In this document: positions 63,305 through 64,000 of the stretch, piece after piece | How the letters are laid out: each line of letters opens with the position of its first letter | Numbering within the stretch: the first letter of the stretch is position 1 | NCBI RefSeq assembly: GCF_014284155.1 | Contig: NZ_JACOFZ010000002.1 | Location: 186,001 to 250,000, forward strand | DNA length: 64,000 bases | Source of the DNA: Affinundibacterium nitidum | GTDB taxonomy: Bacteria; Pseudomonadota; Gammaproteobacteria; Burkholderiales; Burkholderiaceae_D | Direction: 5' to 3' | Translations under genes and position numbers: made by a program | The notes under the pieces: model-generated | Told to the model about the DNA's origin: nothing | What the model saw: only the letters and a program-made list of their open reading frames with translations | The model's database searches: none

Positions 63305-64000
63305 TTAATGTTTTGCTGCGATAACCGCACCAGTTAAATGCCCAACCACGCGCTCCATTTTCATAAAGCGTGAGCCCTTCACCAAAATCGTATTCCCTGC
63401 AGACTGTCTTTCTTGTAGCGCTGCCAGTAAACTTTCTAATTCGGAGAAATGCTGCGCACCTTCACCAAATGCTGTAGTCGATGCCTCAGCCAATTGGCCT
63501 AAGGTATACAGACTTCGCACGCCTCTTTGCTTCGCGTACTCGCCAATCTCACGATGAAAAGCAGCACCATCCGCACCGACTTCGCCCATATCGCCTAACA
63601 CCAAGCTAGTCTGCTCTTTTTGCGCAGCCAAGACATCAATCGCGGCACGCACAGAATCAGGATTAGCGTTATAGGTATCATCGATAACTCGTGCACCAGC
63701 CAAAGCTTGCTTCGGTTGCAGACGACCCGCCACAGGTGAAAAATTTTCCAATCCTTGCGCAATCACTGACAAAGAAATACCTGCTGCCAAACAGCATGCA
63801 CTAGCAGCTAAGGCATTGAGCACATTGTGTTGGCCAGCAGCAGCCAAAGTCACTTTCACCGATTGGCCTTGCGCATGGATTTGCAACTGACTACCGAAAG
63901 CCAGCACCTCAACATCTGCGTAGACATCAGCAGCCGAGCTCAGTCCAAACGTCATCGCCTTACGACCCGGCAATTCAGCCACGAAATTTTGCCAAATAGC
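63305..64000 (-). CDS. murF: UDP-N-acetylmuramoyl-tripeptide-D-alanyl-D-alanine ligase (5' part outside window)
   Basis: Only the C-terminal 231 residues are inside the window; the frame stays open to the right edge. It carries the central and C-terminal Mur-ligase domains: GQHNVLNALAASACCLAAGI, VIDDTYNANPDSVRAAIDVL and LVLGDMGEVGADGAAFHREI, characteristic of MurF. The last residues (NTILVKGSRFMKMERVVGHL) are also typical. It adds D-Ala-D-Ala, the product of the Ddl encoded downstream. An internal GTG at 63982 (ending AELPGRKAMTFG) is not the true start. Confidence 0.95.
   Translation of the reverse strand, partial: AIWQNFVAELPGRKAMTFGLSSAADVYADVEVLAFGSQLQIHAQGQSVKVTLAAAGQHNVLNALAASACCLAAGISLSVIAQGLENFSPVAGRLQPKQALAGARVIDDTYNANPDSVRAAIDVLAAQKEQTSLVLGDMGEVGADGAAFHREIGEYAKQRGVRSLYTLGQLAEASTTAFGEGAQHFSELESLLAALQERQSAGNTILVKGSRFMKMERVVGHLTGAVIAAKH

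Overview
The window looks like chromosomal DNA of a low-to-moderate GC betaproteobacterium of the order Burkholderiales, most like the Oxalobacteraceae (an Undibacterium-like organism is my best guess; this is inference). The grounds are the division and cell-wall cluster order murF-mraY-murD-ftsW-murG-murC-ddl-ftsQ-ftsA-ftsZ, followed by a peroxiredoxin, lpxC, a DciA-type (DUF721) gene, an M23 peptidase and secA. An FtsZ beginning MEFDM, a DUF1631 protein and a CysB-type regulator beside sulfate transport genes fit the same group. Almost everything is ordinary chromosomal backbone. I saw no CRISPR array, prophage, intact insertion sequence, tRNA or rRNA.

Layout. 1-9.5 kb, mostly minus strand: a Rieske oxygenase cut by the left edge, a LytS/LytTR two-component pair, a large RTX-type M10 metalloprotease, and an overlapping DUF1501/DUF1800 pair of exported proteins. 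9.5-10.2 kb: a long non-coding gap with a possible membrane-protein remnant. 10.2-15.8 kb, plus strand: three chitinases (GH18, GH19, GH18) that share an N-terminal chitin-binding module. 15.9-19 kb: a VOC protein and a DUF1631 protein. 19.2-22.2 kb, plus strand: xseB-ispA-dxs for isoprenoid precursors. 22.3-30.3 kb, minus strand: a sulfur block, sbp-cysT-cysW-cysA-cysB-metN-metI-metQ. 30.5-40.8 kb: a dienelactone hydrolase-like protein, PssA and Psd for phosphatidylethanolamine, a TPR protein, an AhpC/AhpD peroxidase pair, a TonB-like protein under a probable Fur operator, a GST and purB. 41-45.8 kb: a secreted M4 protease, then cytochrome b561, two YceI proteins and a MarR regulator. 45.9-64 kb, minus strand except dciA: secA, M23 peptidase, lpxC, peroxiredoxin and the dcw cluster, with murF cut by the right edge.

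How the genes fit together. The first 16 kb and the M4 protease describe a cell that secretes chitinases and proteases to feed on polymers. The sulfur block joins sulfate and methionine-type uptake with the regulator of sulfur assimilation. AhpC has the Cys57 plus Cys-x-Cys pattern of AhpC enzymes reduced by AhpD, and its neighbour is AhpD, so the two probably form one peroxidase system. The right third is the cell-division and envelope-synthesis core.

The least explained items are: a 110-bp imperfect palindromic element joined to the 3' end of ahpC; a perfect 15-bp inverted repeat between sbp and cysT; a perfect 31-bp operator-like palindrome over the tonB promoter; matching palindromes before the cytochrome b561/YceI operon and before marR; and the start-less membrane-protein-like remnant before the chitinase operon. 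I did not find a clear new multi-gene system.
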